DNA from: CAZBUH01 sp964495095
GTDB taxonomy: Bacteria > Bacillota > Clostridia > Oscillospirales > Oscillospiraceae
DNA: 26,869 bases
Reading direction: 5' to 3'
Assembly (NCBI GenBank): GCA_964495095.1
Contig: CAZBUH010000015.1
Location: forward strand, 1-26,869
Shown here: positions 1-6,946 of the stretch, piece after piece
Numbering within the stretch: the first letter of the stretch is position 1
Layout of the letters: each line of letters starts with the position of its first letter
Made by a program: the position numbers and the translations under genes
Notes under the pieces: generated by a model
Databases searched by the model: none
Told to the model about the DNA's origin: nothing
Seen by the model: only the letters and a program-made list of their open reading frames with translations

Positions 1-364
1 CGGGGATCATCCAGTTGGCCAGGTTGCCCTCGGCGTCCACCTCGTAGGCGCCCAGAACAGTGGCGTCAACATGGCCGCCGCGGATAAAGCCGAAGGAGCG
101 GAAGCTGTCAAAGCAGCTGCCGCCGACCCGGAGCATGGAAGCCTTGCCGCCGGCGTCAACTACGTTGGGGTCGGCGTGCTCGCCCTCCTTGGGAGCGCCG
201 GTGAGGCCCACAACGCCGTTCTCGGAGTCAACCCAGACGTCCACGCCCTCAGGCAGGTATTCAAGGCACTTTGTGGGCATACCGATGCCCAGATTGACAA
301 CATCGCCGTCCTTAAAGAACCGTGCTGTCCTGTAAGCAATCAAATCTTTTCCGGTAAGTTCCAT
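1..364 (-). CDS. CoA-transferase subunit B (beta), 3' end cut by window edge
   Basis: This is the beta subunit of a family I CoA-transferase (acetoacetate/butyrate:acetate type), which moves CoA between short-chain acyl groups in fermentation. About 121 codons are visible, starting at the ATG at 364 behind an AAGGAGGTATTTTA ribosome binding site. The translation begins MELTGKDLIAYRTARFF and has NLGIGMPT at about residues 29-36. The motif DSENGVVG follows at about residues 52-59; its glutamate is the catalytic residue that forms the glutamyl-CoA thioester in this family. The start lies 19 bases after the stop of subunit A, so the two form an operon. The C-terminal half lies outside the window. 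The exact acyl substrate cannot be told from sequence alone. Confidence 0.9.
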   Translation of the reverse strand, partial: MELTGKDLIAYRTARFFKDGDVVNLGIGMPTKCLEYLPEGVDVWVDSENGVVGLTGAPKEGEHADPNVVDAGGKASMLRVGGSCFDSFRSFGFIRGGHVDATVLGAYEVDAEGNLANWMIP

Positions 365-383
365 CTTAAAATACCTCCTTCTC

Positions 384-1112
384 TTAAGCTTCCGTCAGGG
401 CGCGGCCCTGAACAACAGCGTCAACAATAAATCCGGGAGTCATGATCTCGTCCGGATCAAGCTCGCCAATCTCAACAATCTGCTCGGCCTCCACGATAAC
501 GTGGTCGGCGGCGGTGGCGAAAGTCTCGTTGAAGTTGCGGGAGGTACGGCGGTAAACTATGTTGCCCATCTTGTCCGCTTTCCAGGCGTGGACAAAGCAG
601 ACGTCCGCATGGAGGGGCAGCTCAAGGATAAAGCGCTTCTTGGAGCTGTCGGGAATTATCTCGCCCTCCAGGAATACGAATTTGCCGGCTTTCTCGTCCC
701 ATTCCACGACCTGCTTGCCCTCCATCATGGGGGTGTAGAGACCGGTAGGGGTCAGAATGCCGCCGATGCCGGCGCCGCCGGCCCGGACCTTCTCGCAGAG
801 AGAGCCCTGGGGGACAAAGGTCAGATCGATTTCACCGGCCACGACCTTCTCAACGGTAACTGCGTTGTTGCCGATGTGGGAGGCGGTGATCTTCTTGATA
901 ACATTAGCGTCAACCAGCTTGCCGATGCCGCGGTGAGGTACAGAAGTGTTATTGGAGATAACGCTCAGGTCTTTAATCCCAGCGTCGATGAGGCCCTCAA
1001 TAAGGACTTCTGAAACACCAACATTAACAAAGCCGGGAAGCAGGATAGACATACCGTCGAAGCAGTACGTCTTTATGGCTTCTTCTACAGTAGTAACTTT
1101 AGACTGTGCCAT
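384..1112 (-). CDS. CoA-transferase subunit A (AtoD-like alpha subunit)
   Basis: Alpha subunit of a family I CoA-transferase, about 242 residues and typical in length. Diagnostic segments are LTFVPQGSLCEKVRAGGAGI in the middle, LTPTGLYTP after it, HAWKADKMGNIVYRRTSRNF near the C-terminal third, and LDPDEIMTPG at the end, all as in AtoD/ScoA-type subunits. An in-frame ATG at 1121 would sit directly on the AAAGGA Shine-Dalgarno sequence, so the ATG at 1112 (MAQSK), eight bases after it, is the better start. The gene is followed by subunit B after 19 bases and is preceded by a near-consensus promoter at 1204-1232. Its neighbour pta fits a role in acetate/butyrate or acetoacetate metabolism. Substrate specificity is inferred only to the short-chain acyl level. 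Confidence 0.9.
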   Translation of the reverse strand: MAQSKVTTVEEAIKTYCFDGMSILLPGFVNVGVSEVLIEGLIDAGIKDLSVISNNTSVPHRGIGKLVDANVIKKITASHIGNNAVTVEKVVAGEIDLTFVPQGSLCEKVRAGGAGIGGILTPTGLYTPMMEGKQVVEWDEKAGKFVFLEGEIIPDSSKKRFILELPLHADVCFVHAWKADKMGNIVYRRTSRNFNETFATAADHVIVEAEQIVEIGELDPDEIMTPGFIVDAVVQGRALTEA

Positions 1113-1203
1113 TGGTATCATTCCTTTCAGATTGATTTATATTACGACCCTGCCTGTCCGGAAACAGTAGGTAGTTAATATACGAATTGCGCGCTTACAT
1201 TAT

Positions 1204-1232
1204 ATTATAGTGGGTTATTCTTTATCCGTCAA
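1204..1232 (-). promoter_or_regulatory. Sigma-A promoter of the CoA-transferase operon
   Basis: On the minus strand TTGACG (1227-1232) and TATAAT (1204-1209) are separated by exactly 17 bases. The -10 box lies about 90 bases upstream of the subunit A start, leaving a modest leader with no clear riboswitch fold. Confidence 0.8.
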
Positions 1233-1343
1233 GTGTTCAGAAAACCATTATTCCAGAACTTTAGGCCAAATCGGTAATTTTTTTAATAAAAACCGCTTTT
1301 CGTCCGGCCTGTGCAGACGATAAAGGTTTTTTTGCATATTAAT

Positions 1344-1380
1344 CCCCCTGGGCGTCGGCAAAAAACAGCCGCCCAGGGGG
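1344..1380 (-). terminator. Stem-loop downstream of pta
   Basis: A perfect 11-bp stem (CCCCCTGGGCG at 1344-1354 with CGCCCAGGGGG at 1370-1380) and a 15-base loop lie 25 bases past the pta stop. No strong U tract follows immediately on the minus strand, so it may be a weak terminator or an mRNA 3'-end stabiliser. Confidence 0.6.
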
Positions 1381-1405
1381 TACGGTAAATTCTGTGTGAT
1401 TACAC

Positions 1406-2383
1406 TCAGGCCAGGGCTGCTGTAATGAGGCTCATCTTGTAAACCTCGTCGGCGTTGCAGCCGCGGCTCAGGTCGTTTATAGGCGCGTTGAGGCCCAGAA
1501 GGATGGGGCCGTAAGCCGCAAAGCCGCCCAGACGCTGGGCGATTTTATAGCCGATGTTGCCGGCGTTGATGTCGGGGAAGATAAAGGTGTTGGCATAGCC
1601 GGCCACCGGGGAGCCGGGGAACTTAAGCTGGCCCACAGTGGGGGAAACGGCGGCGTCAAACTGCATTTCGCCGTCAACAGGCACATCCGGCATTGCCTCC
1701 TTGGCCTTGGCGCAGGCATTGCGCATCATATCCACGGTGTCGCCCTTGCCGCTGCCCTTTGTGGAGTAGCTGAGGAAAGCCACCTTGGGGTCGATGCCGA
1801 AGGTCTTGGCGCATTTGGCGGTCTCAACGGCTATCTCAACAAGGTCGTCCTCGCCGGGGTCGATGTTTATGGCGCAGTCGCCCATGGCTATACGCTCGTC
1901 GCCGCCGTCAGCGGTGGGACGGACAAGAATAAAGCAGGAGGAAACAATCTTGTTTCCGGGCTTCGTCTTTATAAGCTGGAGCGCGGGACGGACAGTGTCG
2001 GCAGTGGAATAGGTAGCGCCGCCGAGAAGGGCGTCGGCAACGCCCATCTTCACCAGCATAGTGCCGAAATAGTTGCCCTTCCGGAGAGCGGCACGGCACT
2101 CGTCGGCGGACATTTTGCCCTTTCTCAGCTCCACCATCTTATCTACCATGGCGTCCATGCCATCATAAGCGGCGGGGTCGATTATCTGAATGCCCTTAAT
2201 ATCAAAGCCGCCGGCCTTGGCCGCCGCCTCGACCTCGCTGACCTTGCCCACAAGGATGGGAGTGAGGAAATCGCCCTCGGCCTTCAGCTTTGCAGCGGCG
2301 GAGAGAATGCGGGCGTCGGGGCCCTCGGTGAATACTATCTTCTTCGGATTCTTCTTCAGTGTTTCAATAAGACTTGTAAACAT
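1406..2383 (-). CDS. pta: Phosphate acetyltransferase (phosphotransacetylase)
   Basis: Converts acetyl-CoA and phosphate to acetyl phosphate and CoA, the step before acetate kinase in fermentative ATP formation; cytoplasmic. The protein is 325 residues, the usual length of the short Pta form without an N-terminal DRTGG domain. It starts MFTSLIETLKKNPKKIVFTEG and carries GGATYSTADTVRPALQ, MGDCAIN, FLSYSTKGSGKGD, GELQFDAA-like GEMQFDAAV, FPDINAGNIGYK and GPILLGLNAPINDLSRGC, all hallmark Pta segments. The start at 2383 is chosen because CAGGAGG lies seven bases upstream; the open frame extends further to 2437 but has no binding site there. It has its own promoter at 2449-2477. Acetate kinase is not in the window. 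Confidence 0.97.
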   Translation of the reverse strand: MFTSLIETLKKNPKKIVFTEGPDARILSAAAKLKAEGDFLTPILVGKVSEVEAAAKAGGFDIKGIQIIDPAAYDGMDAMVDKMVELRKGKMSADECRAALRKGNYFGTMLVKMGVADALLGGATYSTADTVRPALQLIKTKPGNKIVSSCFILVRPTADGGDERIAMGDCAINIDPGEDDLVEIAVETAKCAKTFGIDPKVAFLSYSTKGSGKGDTVDMMRNACAKAKEAMPDVPVDGEMQFDAAVSPTVGQLKFPGSPVAGYANTFIFPDINAGNIGYKIAQRLGGFAAYGPILLGLNAPINDLSRGCNADEVYKMSLITAALA

Positions 2384-2420
2384 TATGTATGCCTCCTGAA
2401 AAATAATATACAAAATAGAA

Positions 2421-2436
2421 TGGGAGCTTTCTCCCA
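2421..2436 (-). other. Small hairpin in pta leader
   Basis: TGGGAG (2421-2426) and CTCCCA (2431-2436) form a 6-bp stem with a CTTT/AAAG tetraloop in the pta 5' leader, just downstream of the predicted transcription start. It could stabilise the mRNA; no regulatory role can be shown. Confidence 0.45.
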
Positions 2437-2448
2437 AAGATTGTTCCC

Positions 2449-2477
2449 ATTATACACCTATTGTTTTTTTAGCTCAA
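2449..2477 (-). promoter_or_regulatory. Sigma-A promoter of pta
   Basis: On the minus strand TTGAGC (2472-2477), a 17-base A-rich spacer and TATAAT (2449-2454). It sits in the 122-base gap between the upstream GTPase gene and pta, so pta can be transcribed on its own. Confidence 0.8.
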
Positions 2478-2505
2478 CTAAATTTTATAAAAAAGCAGCG
2501 TTACC

Positions 2506-3438
2506 TCAAAAACTGACTATTTCATCCTTCGGTTTTTCGCATTTTTCGACTTTTTCCGCCACCAGGATTGGGCCCACCTCGCCGTTATAGACGTCCAGCG
2601 CCCGCTTTTCCACCTTGGCCGTCAGCATTACCCACTGCTTATTCTTCACTTTGTCCATAACTCCGCCGAAGCAGGGCAGCCCCATAAACTGCACATCCTG
2701 GGCGCAGCAGACCATGGCAAAGCGCCCGGGGGCGCAGAAGCCGTTAAATTTATCGGATTTCGCCACTATGCCCTTAAAACGCACGGTCTTTCCCTCGTAC
2801 CTGTCGGTGTTGTCTGACACATCCACATACCACACGCCGTAATCCTCGTCCGGTATCTCTATCACCGGCCGGTCCAAATCGAAGGGGGCCACCGAGTCGT
2901 CGGCATAGTTTTCACTGCTGCCGTTCAAATCCTCCAGAAACATGTCCGCCCGGCGGTTTACAAGCCGCAGATTGCGCCGGCGCAGCGCCGCCTTGAGCTC
3001 GTCTGTGCAGCGGTTAAATACCACCATGTCGGCATTCCTTATCTTCTCCATCATAAGGGAGCCCATGTTTTTCGCATATACGTCAAACGTGTTGGCGTCA
3101 ACAAAGGCCAGGAGCTGATAAAGCACCCAGTTCCGCGGCAGTACCTCGTTGTAAAAAACGTCCATCTGCCACATGCCGTTAAACTCGAAAATCACCTGCT
3201 TCGGCTTATAGGTCTTTTCAAGCTTCTTCAAAAAGGCCGTAGTGAGCGTTTCCTCGTCCTCTACCTGCACAACGTCCACATTACGAAGGGCATTTTTGTC
3301 ATACTCCATCTCGCCTTCCTCACAGGATATGAGAAGCGTCCTGTCCTCCGCCGCAAAGCCCTCGGCCAAAACGCCGTTTATAAAGGTAGTCTTTCCGCTG
3401 TCAAGAAAGCCGGTTATCAAATATACAGGAATTTCCAC
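2506..3438 (-). CDS. CobW-type GTPase fused to a YcgQ/DUF1980-like domain
   Basis: A 310-residue protein with an N-terminal P-loop GTPase domain of the CobW/COG0523 metallochaperone superfamily: Walker A GFLDSGKTT at 10-18 and FNRC at 141-144 in the place of NKxD. The usual GCxCC metal-binding motif is absent; SCEEGEMEY occupies the corresponding region. The C-terminal part (about 203-310) contains RFAMVCCAQDVQFMGL, then a conserved Trp, then NGEVGPILVAEKVEK, which resembles the C-terminal domain of YcgQ (DUF1980/TIGR03943). YcgQ partners the permease YcgR and is linked to zinc homeostasis in Bacillus. The start is a GTG at 3438 with GGAGG six bases upstream. A role in zinc or other metal handling is inferred. 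The next gene upstream is another COG0523 protein, which supports this. Confidence 0.85.
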   Translation of the reverse strand: MEIPVYLITGFLDSGKTTFINGVLAEGFAAEDRTLLISCEEGEMEYDKNALRNVDVVQVEDEETLTTAFLKKLEKTYKPKQVIFEFNGMWQMDVFYNEVLPRNWVLYQLLAFVDANTFDVYAKNMGSLMMEKIRNADMVVFNRCTDELKAALRRRNLRLVNRRADMFLEDLNGSSENYADDSVAPFDLDRPVIEIPDEDYGVWYVDVSDNTDRYEGKTVRFKGIVAKSDKFNGFCAPGRFAMVCCAQDVQFMGLPCFGGVMDKVKNKQWVMLTAKVEKRALDVYNGEVGPILVAEKVEKCEKPKDEIVSF

Positions 3439-3456
3439 AATGAACCTCCACTGTAA

Positions 3457-3479
3457 AGGAGCGAAAAAACTCCGCTCCT
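3457..3479 (-). other. Hairpin between the two GTPase genes
   Basis: AGGAGCG (3457-3463) pairs with CGCTCCT (3473-3479) just upstream of the ribosome binding site of the CobW/DUF1980 gene. It could affect translation or be a weak terminator of the gene before it. No independent promoter was recognised here. Confidence 0.35.
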
Positions 3480-3575
3480 CAAGTTTTATGCACAGCCCTT
3501 TTTAATAGGGGCCGCCGTTACCGGGCGCAAATCCTGCGATTACACATATCCCGGTGCGCGACGAAATTCTTTTTG

Positions 3576-3602
3576 ATACTTTTTCTTTCCAAGAAAAAGT
3601 AT
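3576..3602 (-). terminator. Perfect 12-bp stem-loop at the end of the COG0523 gene
   Basis: ATACTTTTTCTT (3576-3587) and AAGAAAAAGTAT (3591-3602) form a perfect stem with a three-base loop. It starts at the last base of the stop codon of the upstream COG0523 gene. The stem itself supplies a U-rich tract, so it may terminate transcription on the minus strand. Confidence 0.55.
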
Positions 3603-4733
3603 TAGAGGCCGAAAAGTCCGGGGAGCTTTTCCTCTTTAAGCTCCGCACCGATAACGCAGAGCCTGCCGGTGTAATCGGCAGCGCCTGTGCGTATATCCTG
3701 CTCTCCAGGCGTAAAGTCGAAGTGTATCCAGGAGCCATCCTCCGCCGGAACTATGCCCTTTGCCCGGAGGATATTCCCGTACCCGCCGGCGTCCAGAGCA
3801 TCCAGTACCGCGTGAATCGCTTCCTTTGTAAATTTCTTCGGCGTCTCCACACCCCAGCTCGTGAACACCTCGTCGGCATGGTGGTGATGGTGCCCGTGTT
3901 CGTCGTGGTCGTGATCATGGTGGTGCCCGTGCNNNNNNNNNNNNNNNNNNNNNNNNNNNNNNNNNNNNNNNNNNNNNNNNNNNNNNNNNNNNNNNNNNNN
4001 NNNNNNNNNNNNNNNNNNNNNNNNNNNNNNNNTGCCCGTGCCCGTCATGATCGTGGTGATGCTCGTGGCAGCAGTCGTCATCATCGTCGTCACCGTCATC
4101 GTCGTCATCGTCGTCTATAAGCTCGTGAATCATGGCGCCTCCGGCCTCCATGGCCTTCAATATCTGCCGGCCCGTAAGCTGATCCCACGGCGTAGTGATA
4201 ATGGCAACGCTGCTGTTGTGCTCCCGGAGCAGGGCCACCGCAGCCTCCAGCTTCTCCTGAGACACATTCTGGGTGCGGCTGAGGATTATGGCGTTGGCGC
4301 TCTCCACCTGGTTGTTGTAAAATTCACCGAAGTTCTTCATATACATTTTGCACTTGCCCGCATCGGCAACGGTCACAAAGCTGTTAAGCTCCATTGGCGT
4401 GTCCGCGGCCACGCGCTGGACCGCCTTTATAACGTCGGAAAGCTTGCCCACGCCGGAAGGCTCTATTACGATTCTGTCCGGATGGAATTTTTCCAGCACC
4501 TCCCGGAGCGCCGTCCCGAAATCCCCCACCAGCGAACAGCATATGCAGCCGGAGTTCATCTCGGATATCTGCACGCCGGAATCCTTCAAAAATCCGCCGT
4601 CGATGCCTATCTCGCCGAACTCGTTTTCAATAAGCACTATCTGCTGGCCCTGGAAAGCCTCAGCGATAAGCTTTTTAATAAGCGTGGTCTTTCCGGCCCC
4701 GAGGAAACCGGAAATAATATCTATCTTTGTCAT
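3602..4733 (-). CDS. COG0523 (CobW-like) GTPase with Asp-rich and His-rich metal-binding tracts, interrupted by assembly gap
   Basis: G3E-family GTPase of the COG0523 metallochaperone group. Walker A GFLGAGKTT is at 9-17, the metal-binding motif GCICC at 62-66, followed by EPSGVGKL. After the GTPase domain comes an Asp-rich stretch at about 206-220, then CCHEHHHDHD, then the N gap, then HGHHHDHDHDEHGHHHHH. The CobW C-terminal domain ends the protein (WIHFDFTPGEQDIR, stop at 3602). Both halves are open up to the gap. The known bases on the two sides add up to a multiple of three, so the true gap should be 0 or a multiple of 3, not 100. The start at 4733 has AAAGGAAG upstream. Such His-rich proteins are usually linked to zinc supply or storage; the metal here is inferred. 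The gene follows the RCC1 gene by 43 bases, probably in one operon. Confidence 0.88.
3933..4032. other. Assembly gap (100 N) inside a low-complexity coding repeat
   Basis: Exactly 100 N, the usual placeholder for a gap of unknown size. Both flanks carry the same TGCCCGTG-type repeat encoding His/Gly/Asp residues, so the assembler probably failed on the repeat. Confidence 0.98.
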
Positions 4734-4776
4734 GGAAAAATGCGCTTCCTTTCAGAAATTACCGGCCTTGCCCGGT

Positions 4777-6675
4777 TTATATGTTTTTGACCGCCCTGTA
4801 GACTATAAGTATAGCCTGCTCGCAGGACGTGCTGTCCCCGGGCGCCAGCGATACGCCGTCGCCTCTGATATACCCTGTGGCATAGGCCGCCTGCATATAG
4901 GGCAGGGCCCAGGCCGACACGCCGGAAAACAGCTCCCCGTCATTGCCCGTATACTTAATAATATACTCCCTATCAAAAAAATCTTCAAGATACATGACGG
5001 AATTTATTATCATTTTAGCCATTTCCTCGCGGGTTATTTCATTCCAGGGGTCAAAATTGTTCCCCTCCTTGCCGCTGACTATCCCCGCGGCGCGGGCCTT
5101 TAAAACGGATATATCATCAGTGTCGTCAAAGCTTCCGCCTACCGTCATCTCCTGCCCTGTCACCTGCTCTATGGTCCTCACTATAAGTCCGGCAAACTCC
5201 ACCCGCAGGATATACGCCTGGTAATAGCCCTGTATATCGTCGGGCACTATCCCAAGCTTCTGGGCGGCGGTCACCTCGTCCTGGGCCCACACAGAGGGTA
5301 CCGACACCCGTGCCGGCATGTCTTCCGGCTCTCTTTCACGCTCCATTATCTGCACGGGCTCGGACTGTATCATCCCCACCGCAGTCTCCGGCGGGAAACC
5401 AAGCTGCCCCGTGTGGTTGCCGCCCCAGCCATAGAGGGCGCCGGAGCCGAGTATTGCAAAGGCCGAGAGGCTTGTCCAGGATGCGGAGAGGGATTTTACC
5501 TCCCCTATCACCGCCCCCGGCTCCGTCACGGCGGCGGCCGAATTTCCGGTGCCGGTCTGTCCGTAAAGGTTGCTGCCCCAGGACCAGAGGGTTTTGTTCT
5601 TATCCACGGCGTAAACGGTGTTGGTCGCCGTCACGGAGGCTATGCCGTCCATAATTTTCACCGGGGCGCTTCTGTCCTCCATATCTCCCGTGCCAAGCTG
5701 GCCGTAGGAATTGCCGCCCCAGCCCCAGAGCACGCCGCTGCCGTCTATCCCGTAGCCGCTGGCCCCGTAACCGGCTACGGCGGCTATATCCGTAAGTCCT
5801 GTCTGCTTTGGCTCTGTCTGTATAGCGCATTCAGCGGCAGTAATTGCGTCAACATATTTGCCGTTGCCGCCGGAATACCCAAGCTGCCCCCTGTCGTTGA
5901 GTCCGCAGGAATATACCGTGCCGTCAGTTTTGAGAATCAGGACGCCGTTTTCCAGCACGGCCGCACCGGAAACGCCGGACATTATTTCCTGCGGCGAATA
6001 TCTGGCCGCCACATCTGAAAGTCCCAACTGGCCGTAGGAATTATCCCCCCAGCCGTAAAGCTCCCCGGAGGCCGTCAGCGCGTAGGCCGAGACGCCAGAG
6101 GCCCAGACCTTCACCACGCCGGACATCACCCAGGTGGGGCTGCTCACCGTGGCTGTGGAGCCGCCGCTTTGAAAGCCGAGCTGGCCTTTGCCGTTTATGC
6201 CCCAGGCGTACAGGGAGCCGTCGGTCTTTATGGCATAAGCCGCGCCGTGGACCGCCGTAATGGACGCCACCCCGGAAAGCACCTGCTTCGGCGTATCCTG
6301 ATAGTAGTAGTCGTTTACCTTTCCGGTTCCGCCCCAATATCCAAGCTGGCCGCTCTCATTTAGCCCCCAGGAATACAGCACGCCGCCGTTTGTTATGGCA
6401 TAGGAGGAGTTGCCGCAGGATACGGCGGAATCCACCCCGGACATTATAAACCGGGGCGAGAAGGACTCCTCCAGGTCTCCCGCGCCCACCTGCCCGTACG
6501 TGTTGTCGCCCCAGGCCCACAGCTCCCCCGCGGACGTCACTGCCAGGGTGGTGCAGCAATCGGTGCATACAGACTTATATGCAGTGGAGCTGTCCAGTCC
6601 GGCGGATACGGCCCGAGGCAGCAGCCCCGCCGCCAGCGCAAAGGCGCAGACGGCGCTCAAGATTCGCTTTTTCAT
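4777..6675 (-). CDS. Secreted RCC1-repeat protein with C-terminal SLH-like segments
   Basis: A 632-residue exported protein. Residues 1-25 are a signal peptide (MKKR, hydrophobic core, cleavage near AVSA/GL). Eight RCC1-type repeats follow, marked by WGDNTYGQVG, WGLNESGQLG, WGINGKGQLG, WGDNSYGQLG, CGLNDRGQLG, WGGNSYGQLG, WGSNLYGQTG and WGGNHTGQLG, predicting a beta-propeller. The last ~170 residues contain S-layer-homology-like segments (FDDTDDISVLKARAAGIVSG, then FDPWNEITREEMAKM, then LPYMQAAYATGYIRGDG), so it is probably held on the cell wall. The ATG at 6675 is preferred over the upstream in-frame ATG at 6720 because it has GAAAGGAA upstream and begins the signal peptide. A promoter lies at 6711-6739. 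Bacterial RCC1 proteins are mostly of unknown function; adhesion or ligand binding is only a guess. Confidence 0.88.
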   Translation of the reverse strand: MKKRILSAVCAFALAAGLLPRAVSAGLDSSTAYKSVCTDCCTTLAVTSAGELWAWGDNTYGQVGAGDLEESFSPRFIMSGVDSAVSCGNSSYAITNGGVLYSWGLNESGQLGYWGGTGKVNDYYYQDTPKQVLSGVASITAVHGAAYAIKTDGSLYAWGINGKGQLGFQSGGSTATVSSPTWVMSGVVKVWASGVSAYALTASGELYGWGDNSYGQLGLSDVAARYSPQEIMSGVSGAAVLENGVLILKTDGTVYSCGLNDRGQLGYSGGNGKYVDAITAAECAIQTEPKQTGLTDIAAVAGYGASGYGIDGSGVLWGWGGNSYGQLGTGDMEDRSAPVKIMDGIASVTATNTVYAVDKNKTLWSWGSNLYGQTGTGNSAAAVTEPGAVIGEVKSLSASWTSLSAFAILGSGALYGWGGNHTGQLGFPPETAVGMIQSEPVQIMEREREPEDMPARVSVPSVWAQDEVTAAQKLGIVPDDIQGYYQAYILRVEFAGLIVRTIEQVTGQEMTVGGSFDDTDDISVLKARAAGIVSGKEGNNFDPWNEITREEMAKMIINSVMYLEDFFDREYIIKYTGNDGELFSGVSAWALPYMQAAYATGYIRGDGVSLAPGDSTSCEQAILIVYRAVKNI

Positions 6676-6710
6676 GGTACTTTTCCTTTCAGGAGATCTT
6701 ATTACCTTAT

Positions 6711-6739
6711 AAAATAACATATCAAGGCGGGTTTTTCAA
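6711..6739 (-). promoter_or_regulatory. Promoter of the RCC1-SLH gene
   Basis: On the minus strand TTGAAA (6734-6739), a 17-base spacer and TATTTT (6711-6716), about 36 bases upstream of the chosen start. It is likely also used by the downstream COG0523 gene. Confidence 0.6.
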
Positions 6740-6884
6740 CCTTATCACAGGCTTTCAGACGTTTTGCCCCGCTCCGGGGCGGGCCCTTCCCATGCCCTTG
6801 CGTCCCGGGAAAACTGATAAAAGCTCACTTTTCCAAATAATATCATCTTCCTTTTTCATTTCCTGTCGCAAAACACAATATATC

Positions 6885-6913
6885 TTGCAAATGTACCGGT
6901 TAAAGGGTAAAAT
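6885..6913 (+). promoter_or_regulatory. Promoter of gltX
   Basis: TTGCAA (6885-6890), a 17-base spacer and TAAAAT (6908-6913), about 34 bases upstream of the gltX start. The leader is too short for a T-box. Confidence 0.65.
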
Positions 6914-6946
6914 ACAATGTATATCAGATAAAGGCGGGAAAGATTT

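Noticed and set aside
6840..6946. T-box riboswitch before gltX
   Set aside because: The leader after the promoter is only about 30 bases, too short for a T-box, and the conserved T-box sequence is absent.
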